Origin: Phytopseudomonas argentinensis
GTDB lineage: Bacteria; Pseudomonadota; Gammaproteobacteria; Pseudomonadales; Pseudomonadaceae
NCBI RefSeq assembly: GCF_900113905.1
Contig: NZ_FORC01000004.1
Coordinates: 372,001 to 436,000 of the forward strand
Length of the DNA stretch: 64,000 nucleotides
Direction: 5' to 3'
Shown: positions 44,303 through 51,311 of the stretch, one piece after another
Position numbering within the stretch: position 1 is the stretch's first letter
How the letters are laid out: the number at the start of each line of letters is the position of its first letter
Program-made: the position numbers and the translations under genes
The notes under the pieces: generated by a model
Told to the model about the DNA's origin: nothing
Seen by the model: the letters and a program-made list of their open reading frames with translations, nothing else
Database searches by the model: none

Positions 44303-44326
44303 AGAAAGCCCGCCGGGTGGCGGGCT
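44303..44326 (-). terminator. Terminator after the tape-measure gene
   Basis: An 8-bp stem AGCCCGCC/GGCGGGCT with a GGGT loop (44307-44326) is followed leftward by TTTCTGTTTCT. It lies 3 nt after the tape-measure stop. In the phage late operon it must be read through, which fits a Q-type antiterminator. Confidence 0.7.
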
Positions 44327-44328
44327 GA

Positions 44329-46467
44329 TCAAGGACGCTTGGTTCGTCCGAACTTGGCGGCCAGGCGCTGCAGGTTCGGGCCCTGCTCCGGCGCCACGTA
44401 AATCGGCACCTGCTGGCCACCTCCTTCCAGCACCATCCTCCCCAAGTTGGGGAAGCTCGGCGCTGACGGGGCGGACATGGCCGCCTCGACCATCCCACCG
44501 TCGGCAAATGCCGGCAGGTGCAGGCCATTCATACGATCGAGCAGCGTGGTGCCGTACTGCTTCACCGCCGCGGCGCGCATCACGTATTCGCCGTTGGAAA
44601 GTCGCGCCAGGATGCTGTCGCTCGTGCCTGTGCCCGGCCCCTGAACGTGGCCGCCGGTGGCGAAGCCTGTCGGCGGCGGGCCAGCGTCTTGAAGCGTATA
44701 GGGCTGCGTGAAGTCGAGCTGTACCGGGATCGTCAGCTGCTGGCCGATGGATGTAGCTAGCGCCTTGATCTGCTCACCGAGCGCCGCAACAGCTGCATCG
44801 TCCAGCTTCGGCGTCACGCGCACCTGCTCCAGATCCTTCGACTGATCCTTCAGGCCCTGGATGCCATCGCGGATGGCTTTGAGCTTCTCTTCGGCCTTGG
44901 ACTGCTCCAAGTCGTTTGCCGCCAGTTCGATCTGCTTGAGCTGGTTGGCGAAGCCCTGGAAGCCATAGGTGTTCTCGCCCGCATTGGCCAGGTCTACGAG
45001 TATCTGGCGCGCCGCTTCGGCCTGCTGCTTTGCGTTCTCGAAGTCGCCGCGCACCAGGGCCTGGCGAGCGGACGCCATCAGGTCCTGCGCGGTCCCGAAG
45101 GTCGCGCCGCCACGGCCAGCGCCAGCGAAGGCAGCCAGCGTATCGCTGTACTTTTTCTCGATTGCCAGTCGCTGATCGCGAATCTTGGCGATATCGCCGA
45201 CGGCCTTCTTCTCTTCGGCGACTTGGGCCTTGATCGATGCCTTGGTATCCTCGAGCAGCTTGCTGCGCATGCTGCTCATGTCTCTGACCCACTTCTGCTC
45301 GCCAGCCAGCTTCAGGCGGTTGTACTCGGCCAAGGCCTCGGCTTCCGCCTTCTGGCCCTCTTCCATCTTGTCGCGGGCGTCTTTGCTTAGGCCGGCCATC
45401 TGCTCTAGCAACTGCTCGCGGTAATCCTGGAACTGTTTTAGCTTCACCTGCAGCTGCGCATCGGTATAGATCAGGTCGAGCATGCCGAAGCCGTTCAGTG
45501 CGGCCTCTATTTTCTCGATCTCCTTGTCTACTCGATCGAGCTCAGCCACGTTGCCCGTCAGGCTGGCGGTGATATAGCCCAAATCCTTACCGATGGAAAC
45601 GAAGTTGCTCACGCCGTCCCCCACAAACTCGGCGAACGCCTTGAAACCTTCGGATTTTGTAGCCGCGCGGATGGCCTCGGCGAAGTCCATCACCGACTTG
45701 GTGGCCGTGCCCCCGGCGCCGGAGAGGTTGTCGAATTCCTTGATCGCTTGTGTGAATGCGTCACCCAGCACCACATTGGCATCGCGGAAGGTGGTCGGCA
45801 TCTCCTCCACCTTGGCCTTTAGCGAGTCTATCTGGCTGGTAAGTGCCGGAATGACCCGCTCGGTCGTCAGCTCGCCAGCCTGGGCCATGCGCAGAATCTC
45901 AGCGCGCGACACGCCAAGGCCGGTGGCCAGCGCGTCCAGCAGCACGGGGGCATCTTCCAGCACCGCGTTGAACGAATCCCCTCGGATCACGCCCTGCTGC
46001 AGGCCACGGCCAAACTGCTGGATCACACGGGCGGCCTTGTCGCCGGTCGCCGCGCTGGCTACCAATCCAAGGTTCATGGCCTCGACCACGCCGAGCGTAT
46101 CCTCGGTGGTGAAGCCCAGTTCCTTCAGCGGCTTGGCCGCGCTGATGTACACCTCAGCGGTTTCAGCGAAGCTCTTATAGGTGCGGCGCGACAGCTCCTG
46201 CAGGCGGCCCTGCACTTCGTTGAACTCCTCCTGGCTTTTCGTGGTGAGCTTGATGCGCGAATCCAGTTCGCCGGCGGCGCCTGCCACATCCAGATAGCTG
46301 CGCACGGCTTGCGTAACGGCGGCTACGGTGAACAACTGCTTGAGGTTCTTACCGACGTCGAGCGACTTGCGATCCAGTTCGTTCAGGCTTTTGTCCACCT
46401 GCTGGAAGGCCTTCTGCGAGTTGTTCTTGCCGTCGATGACGAGCTGCGTGGTTACCCGACCGCTCAT
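44329..46467 (-). CDS. Tail tape-measure protein
   Basis: A 712-residue protein that sets tail length and is ejected with the DNA. The N-terminal ~230 residues have the tape-measure domain (YLDVAGAAGELDSRIKLTTKSQEEFNEVQGRLQELSRRTYKSFAETAEVYISA; GDSFNAVLEDAPVLLDALATGLGVSRAEI). A long coiled-coil rod follows (~380-600, RDKMEEGQKAEAEALAEYNRLK, AKQQAEAARQILVDLANAGE). The C-terminus (FATGGHVQGPGTGTSDSILARLSNGEYVM) is the common tape-measure end. The length predicts a tail near 105 nm by the usual 1.5 angstrom-per-residue rule. It overlaps the chaperone frame by 4 nt. Confidence 0.9.
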   Translation of the reverse strand: MSGRVTTQLVIDGKNNSQKAFQQVDKSLNELDRKSLDVGKNLKQLFTVAAVTQAVRSYLDVAGAAGELDSRIKLTTKSQEEFNEVQGRLQELSRRTYKSFAETAEVYISAAKPLKELGFTTEDTLGVVEAMNLGLVASAATGDKAARVIQQFGRGLQQGVIRGDSFNAVLEDAPVLLDALATGLGVSRAEILRMAQAGELTTERVIPALTSQIDSLKAKVEEMPTTFRDANVVLGDAFTQAIKEFDNLSGAGGTATKSVMDFAEAIRAATKSEGFKAFAEFVGDGVSNFVSIGKDLGYITASLTGNVAELDRVDKEIEKIEAALNGFGMLDLIYTDAQLQVKLKQFQDYREQLLEQMAGLSKDARDKMEEGQKAEAEALAEYNRLKLAGEQKWVRDMSSMRSKLLEDTKASIKAQVAEEKKAVGDIAKIRDQRLAIEKKYSDTLAAFAGAGRGGATFGTAQDLMASARQALVRGDFENAKQQAEAARQILVDLANAGENTYGFQGFANQLKQIELAANDLEQSKAEEKLKAIRDGIQGLKDQSKDLEQVRVTPKLDDAAVAALGEQIKALATSIGQQLTIPVQLDFTQPYTLQDAGPPPTGFATGGHVQGPGTGTSDSILARLSNGEYVMRAAAVKQYGTTLLDRMNGLHLPAFADGGMVEAAMSAPSAPSFPNLGRMVLEGGGQQVPIYVAPEQGPNLQRLAAKFGRTKRP

Positions 46468-47008
46468 TTATCCAGCTCCCGCAGAATCTCGTTGAATTTC
46501 GACTGCTTGGCCTTTGCGGCCCGCGCCACGATCAGCGCGTTGCGCTGCGCGTGCGCTTCCTGCTTCCCGATGGCGGTCAGGAACGCCTCAACCTGATCAA
46601 GGCTGTAGTCAGCGACGTCAGCGAAGGCGTGGCCAGCGGCGATCAGCCGTTGTGCTGCAACTGCCCACCCAGCCGTTTTGCCGCCCCCGCCAGGGCCTGC
46701 GTGAAAAAACGGTGGTTCACCTGCAGCACCACGCCGAACAGCTCCAGGGCCACCGGCGCTGGTAAACGCCGCGCACGCCACCAGCCAATGCTGGTAGCCA
46801 TACGCAGCACACGACGCAGATCACCAGAGTGCTTTTCCGCAAACTCCGCCTGATTCTCGGTCGAGCAGGCGGCCATCAAGGCGAGCAGGCGGCCCGAGGC
46901 CGCGCCGAAGGCGCTCAGGTCAGCCAGGCGAACCGCCTTCACCGTCACCTGCTTTCCCAACACGCTTACGGTTGGGTACTCAGGGAACAGAATTTCCAGC
47001 TCGCTCAT
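46464..47008 (-). CDS. Tail assembly chaperone, -1 frameshift (G-T) fusion
   Basis: This is the longer product made when ribosomes slip -1 on T-TTT-TTC at 46703-46709. The first 102 residues are those of the shorter chaperone; the added ~79 residues read HAGPGGGGKTAGWAVAAQ then a helical tail (VEAFLTAIGKQEAHAQRNAL; KFNEILRELDK), ~181 residues in total. The -1 frame is open from the slip site to the stop at 46464, which is 4 nt inside the tape-measure start. In lambda and many siphoviruses G and G-T coat the tape measure while the tube assembles, G-T at low dose. Confidence 0.75.
46643..47008 (-). CDS. Tail assembly chaperone, unshifted (G) form
   Basis: A 121-residue cytosolic protein starting MSELEILFPEYPTVSVLGKQVTVKAV, typical of phage G-type tail chaperones. 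It ends at 46643 when no slip occurs. It binds the tape measure during assembly and is not in the virion. The ATG at 47008 follows CCGGAGTTTG; the longer frame toward 47197 is Arg-rich and runs through the terminator. It begins behind the moron island, so its expression depends on readthrough of the terminator at 47024-47045 or on a promoter I could not find. Confidence 0.8.
   Translation of the reverse strand: MSELEILFPEYPTVSVLGKQVTVKAVRLADLSAFGAASGRLLALMAACSTENQAEFAEKHSGDLRRVLRMATSIGWWRARRLPAPVALELFGVVLQVNHRFFTQALAGAAKRLGGQLQHNG
46703..46709 (-). other. -1 programmed frameshift slippery heptamer (TTTTTTC)
   Basis: In the chaperone frame the codons are CG[T TTT TTC], an X-XXY-YYZ heptamer at which tRNAs can re-pair after a -1 slip. 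The new frame matches the downstream open frame exactly (FFHAGPGGGG). A run of GGCGGGGGCGGC follows ~13 nt later and could fold as the stimulatory structure. Confidence 0.75.
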
Positions 47009-47023
47009 ACAAACTCCGGGCAT

Positions 47024-47045
47024 AAAAAAACCCGCCGGGGCGGGT
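47024..47045 (-). terminator. Terminator closing the moron island on its tail side
   Basis: A stem ACCCGCC/GGCGGGT is followed leftward by seven T residues. It lies 17 nt after the last moron gene and just upstream of the chaperone ribosome site, separating accessory from tail genes. Confidence 0.8.
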
Positions 47046-47061
47046 CGTTGTAGGTTGCAGC

Positions 47062-47520
47062 TCAATCGATACTTAGCTGCTCGGCTCGCCATGACTTTCC
47101 ATCTGGCAGACCGTCCATAATGACGCTGAACCGAGAACGGATCATCGCGCCAAAACCATTTTGCGAATCGACGTAGCTGTGAATCTGATACCGGCAATCC
47201 GAGAGCTTGGTGATGCTGACATCGCGATCACTGGTGTAGGGAAACTTGGCACTTGTCGGTGATTTGAGCTGACGTTTCACGAAGTTGGTGGCCATCACGT
47301 GCGCCAGGGTGTCAGAACAGTCTGATCTTGAAGCAGCGGGTGGCTCCGTTCCTGATGGCGATCCGATGATGCATGACTTCAATGCCAAGAAAATTATCAC
47401 GGCCAGCACCAACCAGGTAACCATGCTGGTTTTGGCCTTGGGCTTCGCGCCACAAGTCGGACAGGCTTTCGCCTCCGTCGAAACCAGATTGCCACATTCC
47501 CTGCATTTGATAAGCGCCAC
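47062..47520 (-). CDS. Moron: zinc-ribbon membrane-anchored protein
   Basis: A 152-residue protein. The N-terminal zinc ribbon is CRECGNLVSTEAKACPTCG with a basic linker. It is followed by one membrane helix (~33-48, MVTWLVLAVIIFLAL) and an exposed C-terminal domain with the pattern VKRQLKSPTSAKFP seen in several bacterial zinc-ribbon membrane proteins. GTG 47520 is preceded by GGGAGGG at 5 nt, so I prefer it to the TTG at 47538. It is the third gene of the leftward accessory unit. Topology would place the zinc ribbon in the cytosol. No virion role is evident. Confidence 0.7.
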   Translation of the reverse strand: MALIKCRECGNLVSTEAKACPTCGAKPKAKTSMVTWLVLAVIIFLALKSCIIGSPSGTEPPAASRSDCSDTLAHVMATNFVKRQLKSPTSAKFPYTSDRDVSITKLSDCRYQIHSYVDSQNGFGAMIRSRFSVIMDGLPDGKSWRAEQLSID

Positions 47521-47566
47521 GGTTTCCCTCCCATTCAATGGGCGGAATCTAACACGTCACGATTGG

Positions 47567-48010
47567 TCATCGTGCCACAGGCACCTTAATCATCTGCGAG
47601 CAGCCGATTCGCCGCCCATGTTTGTCCGTCCGAGAGCAATCAACAAGACGATCTTCGTACCTGATCTGGGGTTGCCGGCCAGCACTCCTACGCACGCCGC
47701 TATCGCCAGAATTATCCGGTTGAGGCAGAGAAGGCCGAGCTTTTGCTGAGGGCTTTTCGCCAACTACCGTATATCGCTGTCCCCCGGAACGGGAGACCGG
47801 CCCGGCGGGTTCTGCCATGCGAGAAGAAGCACCGGTGCCGCTTGGCCTCTCATTACGTGCTGATACAACATCTTCCAGCGCATGTTCTTCTGGGCAGTTT
47901 TGCTGGGTAAACGTCACCTTTCCGGCGGCGTTGATGCACTTATTTACAGTCGCAGCAGATGGAAGCGTCACCCATAAGGCGGTCAAAGCCAGCAGAAAAA
48001 TCCTTTTCAT
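47567..48010 (-). CDS. Moron: exported DUF4124-type protein
   Basis: A 147-residue protein with a signal peptide (MKRIFLLALTALWVTLPSAA-T). It is followed by a DUF4124-like motif (VNKCINAAGKVTFTQQNCPEE) with two cysteines likely to form a disulfide in the periplasm. The rest is Ser/Arg/Gly-rich and probably disordered, ending with two further cysteines (DCSRTDKHGRRIGCSQ). The start overlaps the upstream stop by 4 nt (ATGA). Its role is unknown; a periplasmic prophage product suggests lysogenic conversion, not virion structure. Confidence 0.65.
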   Translation of the reverse strand: MKRIFLLALTALWVTLPSAATVNKCINAAGKVTFTQQNCPEEHALEDVVSARNERPSGTGASSRMAEPAGPVSRSGGQRYTVVGEKPSAKARPSLPQPDNSGDSGVRRSAGRQPQIRYEDRLVDCSRTDKHGRRIGCSQMIKVPVAR

Positions 48011-48321
48011 GATCTTGTCAAAAGCAAAAGCACAACAAACGTGGATGCGAGCACCAGAGCTATCTGCCAGCCCTTCCAATCCGTGTGAGGCCTATGTATG
48101 CCCTGAGCATTTAGCTGGCCACGCGCAGAGGCTTGCTTTGACTTGAACAAATGACTGGCGGAAATCCCACTGCCAGGTATGCCGGTTGTGAGGCGGGTTC
48201 CTTTCTTGCCTATGTTGACGGTGAAGCCTTTGCCGCCAACCGAAGTACTGACGCCCTTCTTTCCGACGTTCAGCCGGATACCGGGTGCAATCTTGATGCT
48301 CTTCCTGATACGGAGGGCCAT
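48007..48321 (-). CDS. Moron: DUF4236-type protein with C-terminal membrane helix
   Basis: A 104-residue protein. The first ~55 residues (RKSIKIAPGIRLNVGKKGVSTSVGGKGFTVNIGKKGTRLTTGIPGSGIS) are the DUF4236 domain, a small beta repeat found in phage and plasmid proteins. A membrane helix closes it (~85-100, IALVLASTFVVLLLL). AAGGAACAG supports the ATG at 48321. A consensus-like promoter lies 38 nt upstream, so this gene opens the leftward accessory unit. The function is unknown. Confidence 0.7.
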   Translation of the reverse strand: MALRIRKSIKIAPGIRLNVGKKGVSTSVGGKGFTVNIGKKGTRLTTGIPGSGISASHLFKSKQASARGQLNAQGIHRPHTDWKGWQIALVLASTFVVLLLLTRS

Positions 48322-48358
48322 CGCTCTGTTCCTTCAGACCTTGTAAAAGCTATTTGCC

Positions 48359-48386
48359 ATCATAGTCGGATTTAATGAGCCTGCAA
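48359..48386 (-). promoter_or_regulatory. Sigma-70-type promoter of the leftward moron genes
   Basis: In the leftward reading TTGCAG, a 16-nt spacer and TATGAT lie just before the DUF4236 gene (-35 at 48381-48386, -10 at 48359-48364). The expected start is ~48352, giving a leader of ~30 nt. A private promoter plus terminator is the classic mark of a moron expressed from the lysogen. Confidence 0.55.
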
Positions 48387-48460
48387 CGCTGTATGAAATC
48401 CCAGCTACACCCGAACGTCGATGGGTAGTAGGTTCGCCCGCCTTGAACGCGGGAGTGACT

Positions 48461-49054
48461 ATGGATTTTCTGTCATCACCAGGCGCCTTCTGGGCCTGGC
48501 TTGTTCAGCTGGCTTTCGAGCTCGGCTTCACCGAGAGCATAAAATACCTGGCGCCTGTTTTCGTTCTGGCCATGGCAGGAAAAATCAAAGCCTGGTTCGG
48601 CCGGCTAAGGGTTCGCCTATCAGGCCTTGCGGCTCGCCTCTACGGCCATCCAATACGCGAGCCGACGAAGCCGCTACTTCTGACAGGCCAACAGCGAATC
48701 GCTATCCGCGATGCTCGAGGCTGGTTCCGGCGAGAATTCAGGCGCTGGAAGAAGAAGGACGCTGTGTGGATCAGGAAGTACCGGTTCGATGAACCGTGGA
48801 TAAACCGAGAGCAGAGCCGAGGTCACACCTGCTTCATCATCATGGTGCTTTGGTTGGGAATATGGGTGTTGGCGTTAGGGCTGAAAGAGATTGTCTATCT
48901 TCCCGAAGGCCCACTCGCATCATCGCCAGCCAAGGCTGCCATTGCGGGAGCACCGATGTACGCATTCGAACTGGCCTGGCTTCGTTTCTCCGGCCGCGCC
49001 ACCCAACTGATCAGGTACCGGAATAAAGTGCGAATCTGGCGGTGGTGGCACTGA
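48461..49054 (+). CDS. Moron: plus-strand membrane protein of unknown function
   Basis: A 197-residue protein and the only rightward gene in the prophage. It has one or two hydrophobic helices near the N-terminus (~8-38, AFWAWLVQLAFELGFTESIKYLAPVFVLAMAG), a basic cytosolic loop (~45-105, WFGRLRVRLSGLAARLYG; RRWKKKDAVWIRKYRF) and another helix (~112-132, FIIMVLWLGIWVLALGL). The C-terminus is basic and Trp-rich. CGGGAGTGACT precedes ATG 48461. It is transcribed against the late operon, so it is expressed in the lysogen rather than with virion genes. Superinfection exclusion is one possible role for such membrane morons. Confidence 0.6.
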   Translation: MDFLSSPGAFWAWLVQLAFELGFTESIKYLAPVFVLAMAGKIKAWFGRLRVRLSGLAARLYGHPIREPTKPLLLTGQQRIAIRDARGWFRREFRRWKKKDAVWIRKYRFDEPWINREQSRGHTCFIIMVLWLGIWVLALGLKEIVYLPEGPLASSPAKAAIAGAPMYAFELAWLRFSGRATQLIRYRNKVRIWRWWH

Positions 49055-49060
49055 CGCCAA

Positions 49061-49171
49061 TCACCACCAGCGCACCGCGTAGAGAATGGCGGCCACGCCA
49101 AACAGCAGAGCGGCGAGCAGCGCTGCATTGGCCAGCCTTTTGCCGACAACGCCGGCATCTTCTGGATGCAT
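49061..49171 (-). CDS. Small single-helix membrane protein
   Basis: A 36-residue protein starting MHPEDAGVVGKRLANAALLAALLFGVAAILYAVRWW, of which the last ~22 residues form one membrane helix. AGAAGGACAT precedes ATG 49171, a good site. The longer frame to 49312 crosses the terminator at 49253-49286. It converges with the plus-strand moron, 6 nt apart. The function is unknown. Confidence 0.5.
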   Translation of the reverse strand: MHPEDAGVVGKRLANAALLAALLFGVAAILYAVRWW

Positions 49172-49252
49172 ATGTCCTTCTACCTTGACCCGGTGTTTGG
49201 GCCTATAATTGACCAATGTTCTGCTCCTTGCTCGTTCCAAGGGGTGGAAATA

Positions 49253-49286
49253 AAAACCCTCGGGGCTGGCCGGCCTCGGGGGTTTT
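49253..49286. terminator. Bidirectional terminator in the moron island
   Basis: A 13-bp stem AAAACCCTCGGGG/CCTCGGGGGTTTT with two wobble pairs and an 8-nt loop carries A-run and T-run on both sides, so it can work in both directions. Confidence 0.7.
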
Positions 49287-49577
49287 GCTTTTTGGGGGCC
49301 GCCTGAAATCATTCAGCCCGAATTGCTTCAAACATTCATCTCATCTCGGTGCAGTCACTCGTACCTGGGCAGAGCCCTAACAGTGAGGGTTTTTGCGGCT
49401 CAGGTCCTGGGCTACACCATCTCCCCTCGATATGTGGCTCTATAAAAACCGGTCGCATTACCCACACTTCGCAACCAACAGATTACCGTGGGACTACTCA
49501 ATGGTTTGATCACTGCTGCTGTGCACGCCCACTACATGTAGTGGTGCAGCCAGCATCGGGCTGGTTCGAGAGCATAG

Positions 49578-49609
49578 AAAAAACCGGAAGCCTTGTCGGC
49601 TCCGGGTTT
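49578..49609 (-). terminator. Terminator after the tail-tube gene
   Basis: A bulged stem AAACCGGAAGCC/GGCTCCGGGTTT is followed leftward by TTTCTATGCT. It lies ~120 nt after the tail-tube stop and separates virion genes from the island. Confidence 0.6.
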
Positions 49610-49732
49610 CGTGGATTTTTCTGTGGACAAAAAAAAGCGCTCAAGGCGCCTTGATTACCGCTGTGTCCACAATGGCTGAAATCTACCGAGAAAGTGCCAG
49701 GCTGCTAAAGCAACCTGCGGGCGAGCTGGTGA

Positions 49733-50521
49733 TCACGCCGCCTCGTCGGTGTTCTGCACTTCCATTTCCCAGATCGCGGCCTCGCCGGCGTCGAAGATGT
49801 TCGGGTCGGCCAGCAGGCGGATGGACACGGGAATCACGCCAAACTCGGCGGCCTGGTTCAGGGGCATGCCACCGTTGAGGCTGATGCGCGCGTAGAAGCA
49901 GGTGATGCGGCGCTTCTCCCCGTCGCCGGCTTCGTTGATCTGCTCGAACATCACGCGGAAGAACTTGCGTCCCTGGGTGAACGGCTTGATCACGTCCACG
50001 GTCGGGTAGCTGTAGTTGACCTCGATCGGCAGGCGCTTGAGGCCCCCGTCCGCCGGAGCGACGGTGGCATTGATGGCGTCGGCCAGGGCGCCGCCGATGA
50101 GTACGCGGATGCCACCAGGGGTGACGGAGTAGTCGACGCCACGCACATAAGTGGTGCCGCCGCCAACGGCGGTCACGCTGGTGACCACCAGGGGGATGTT
50201 GGCCAGGCGGATGGTGCGGTCGACGTAGGCGTCGTGCTGCTCCTCCTCGGCGGTGCCGGCCGGTACGCGCTCGACGGAGCCGTACAGGGCCACGGCAGCT
50301 GCCGCCGGGCTGAAGCTCACGGCCTCGCCGGTGATGTTGATGGCGGTCACGGAGTTGACGCCGTCCAGCTCGGGCAGGCCGATACGGGTCGGGTCCTGGA
50401 TGACGATCTCGGTCTGCTCAGGCTCGGCGGTCACGTTCTGCAGCTTGAATAGCTCTTCGAATGCGAACGACGGATACGGCGCGACGCCGCAAGGGCCGCG
50501 GAAAAGTTGAGTGTGAAGCAT
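49733..50521 (-). CDS. Major tail tube protein
   Basis: A 262-residue soluble protein in the tail-tube position after the connector genes. It is beta-rich (SVTAINITGEAVSFSPAAAAVALY; RLANIPLVVTSVTAVGGGTTYVRGVDYSVTPGGIRVLIGG) and lacks enzymatic motifs, as expected for a tube subunit that stacks in hexamer rings on the tape measure. The final ~60 residues (FFRVMFEQINEAGDGEKRRITCFYARIS) match phage tail-tube families. An AGGAGCCGCCAGC sequence precedes the ATG. Confidence 0.8.
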   Translation of the reverse strand: MLHTQLFRGPCGVAPYPSFAFEELFKLQNVTAEPEQTEIVIQDPTRIGLPELDGVNSVTAINITGEAVSFSPAAAAVALYGSVERVPAGTAEEEQHDAYVDRTIRLANIPLVVTSVTAVGGGTTYVRGVDYSVTPGGIRVLIGGALADAINATVAPADGGLKRLPIEVNYSYPTVDVIKPFTQGRKFFRVMFEQINEAGDGEKRRITCFYARISLNGGMPLNQAAEFGVIPVSIRLLADPNIFDAGEAAIWEMEVQNTDEAA

Positions 50522-50533
50522 GCTGGCGGCTCC

Positions 50534-50713
50534 TTACTGGGCGGCTTCGGCCGAGGCCTTGGCTTTGGTGGTCTTGGTAGTAGTGGGGGTTTCTGGCTTG
50601 GCGCCACCCTCCTCGATTCGCCGCGCGCCATTAGCGTCGGTGGTTTCGAACTGCTTGCCGGGCGGCACCAGGCGGCCCTCGACGTACTGGGGCGTGATCG
50701 CCTTCAGTTTCAT
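50534..50713 (-). CDS. Small conserved phage protein before the tail-tube gene
   Basis: A 59-residue protein starting MKLKAITPQYVEGRLVPPGKQFETTD, with a Thr/Lys-rich disordered tail (TTTKTTKAKASAEAAQ). Short proteins of this type with the YV-GRL-PPGxxFET pattern are common between tail terminator and tube genes of Pseudomonas phages. CAGGAGAAGCAC fixes ATG 50713. The role is unknown; a head-tail joining accessory is possible. Confidence 0.65.
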   Translation of the reverse strand: MKLKAITPQYVEGRLVPPGKQFETTDANGARRIEEGGAKPETPTTTKTTKAKASAEAAQ

Positions 50714-50736
50714 GTGCTTCTCCTGGCCTGGGGCCG

Positions 50737-51171
50737 TCAGTTGTAGGTCTGCGCGTACTGCACGCCGACGGTGATGGTGATGCTGTGGGTGGTTTCGCCG
50801 TTGCTGGCCCAGCGCGGGATGGCTTCGTCTTCGCCTTCCAGCAGGCCCGGGAACTTGCGTTCGGGCTGGTCTTGCCCGATGCCCAGGCAACGCAGGATGT
50901 CGACGTGCACGGCGTCGAGGTCTTCCTCGTCGCAGGCCTTGCTGAAGAACACCTCGATCTCGAAGCTGCGCGCGCGCAGCGCCTGGGTCACCGCGAGGTC
51001 GGTGCGCACGTCGCTGGCCCAACGCACCAGGGCATACGGCAGCGGCGGCCTTTCGCTGGGTTTATCTTTGGGGCCGTAAACGGCCTTGAGGTCGGTGTAG
51101 TAGCCGTTGGCCGGGCGGATCTGCTCGAGCTGATCGCGCAATGCCTTGGTGACCTGGGTGGCCTTGATCAT
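50737..51171 (-). CDS. Tail terminator-like protein
   Basis: A 144-residue protein in the tail-terminator/completion position (after the gp10-like protein, before the tube). It has MIKATQVTKALRDQLEQIRP, an alpha-beta pattern, and a SITITVGVQYAQTY final strand. It would cap the tail tube where it meets the head. The assignment relies on order and length rather than a strict motif. It overlaps the small gene upstream by 4 nt. Confidence 0.65.
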   Translation of the reverse strand: MIKATQVTKALRDQLEQIRPANGYYTDLKAVYGPKDKPSERPPLPYALVRWASDVRTDLAVTQALRARSFEIEVFFSKACDEEDLDAVHVDILRCLGIGQDQPERKFPGLLEGEDEAIPRWASNGETTHSITITVGVQYAQTYN

Positions 51172-51311
51172 GGCTCACCTCCCAACCAGACCCGCAGCCG
51201 ACACAGCCAATGTGTGTGCCGTCGAGCTTTGGTGATGTCTCCGCATGCGGTGCACACCAACCGGCACGGCGGAGGCGCCGGTGGTGCGGGCGGAACAGAG
51301 TTGATTCGCAT
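51168..51311 (-). CDS. 47-residue Pro/Cys-rich protein overlapping both neighbours
   Basis: A very small frame starting MRINSVPPAPPAPPPC, with CRLVCTACG giving three cysteines close together and a basic Trp-containing end. GGCGGAGGCGTCTG is a good ribosome site, and the frame overlaps the genes on both sides by 4 nt (ATGA), the typical signature of coupled phage genes. The cysteines suggest a mini zinc ribbon. No function is known to me. Confidence 0.55.
   Translation of the reverse strand: MRINSVPPAPPAPPPCRLVCTACGDITKARRHTHWLCRLRVWLGGEP

Larger units (their letters stand above)
49172..49732. other. Gene-free stretch in the moron island, with two terminators
   Basis: These ~560 nt contain no convincing gene on either strand. 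Two hairpin terminators are present (49253-49286, 49578-49609). The stretch between them (49290-49575) shows no open frame with a ribosome site. A plus-strand TATAAT at 49204 has no properly spaced -35. The region may be the scar of the insertion between tail-tube and chaperone genes, or hold an RNA I cannot identify. Confidence 0.5.

Noticed and set aside
43779..44528. Upstream extension of the tail hub-like gene to an 819-residue protein
   Set aside because: The added part overlaps the minor tail gene and the end of the tape measure in another frame and is Arg/Ala-rich. ATG 43778 gives a normal tail protein.
47062..49054. The moron genes as a toxin-antitoxin or known defence system
   Set aside because: No toxin, antitoxin, nuclease, helicase, reverse transcriptase or NTPase motif is visible in any of the five products. 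Only an envelope-related role can be suggested.
49185..49209. Plus-strand TTGACC ... TATAAT as a promoter
   Set aside because: The spacer is only 13 nt and transcription would run into the terminator at 49253 without a gene.
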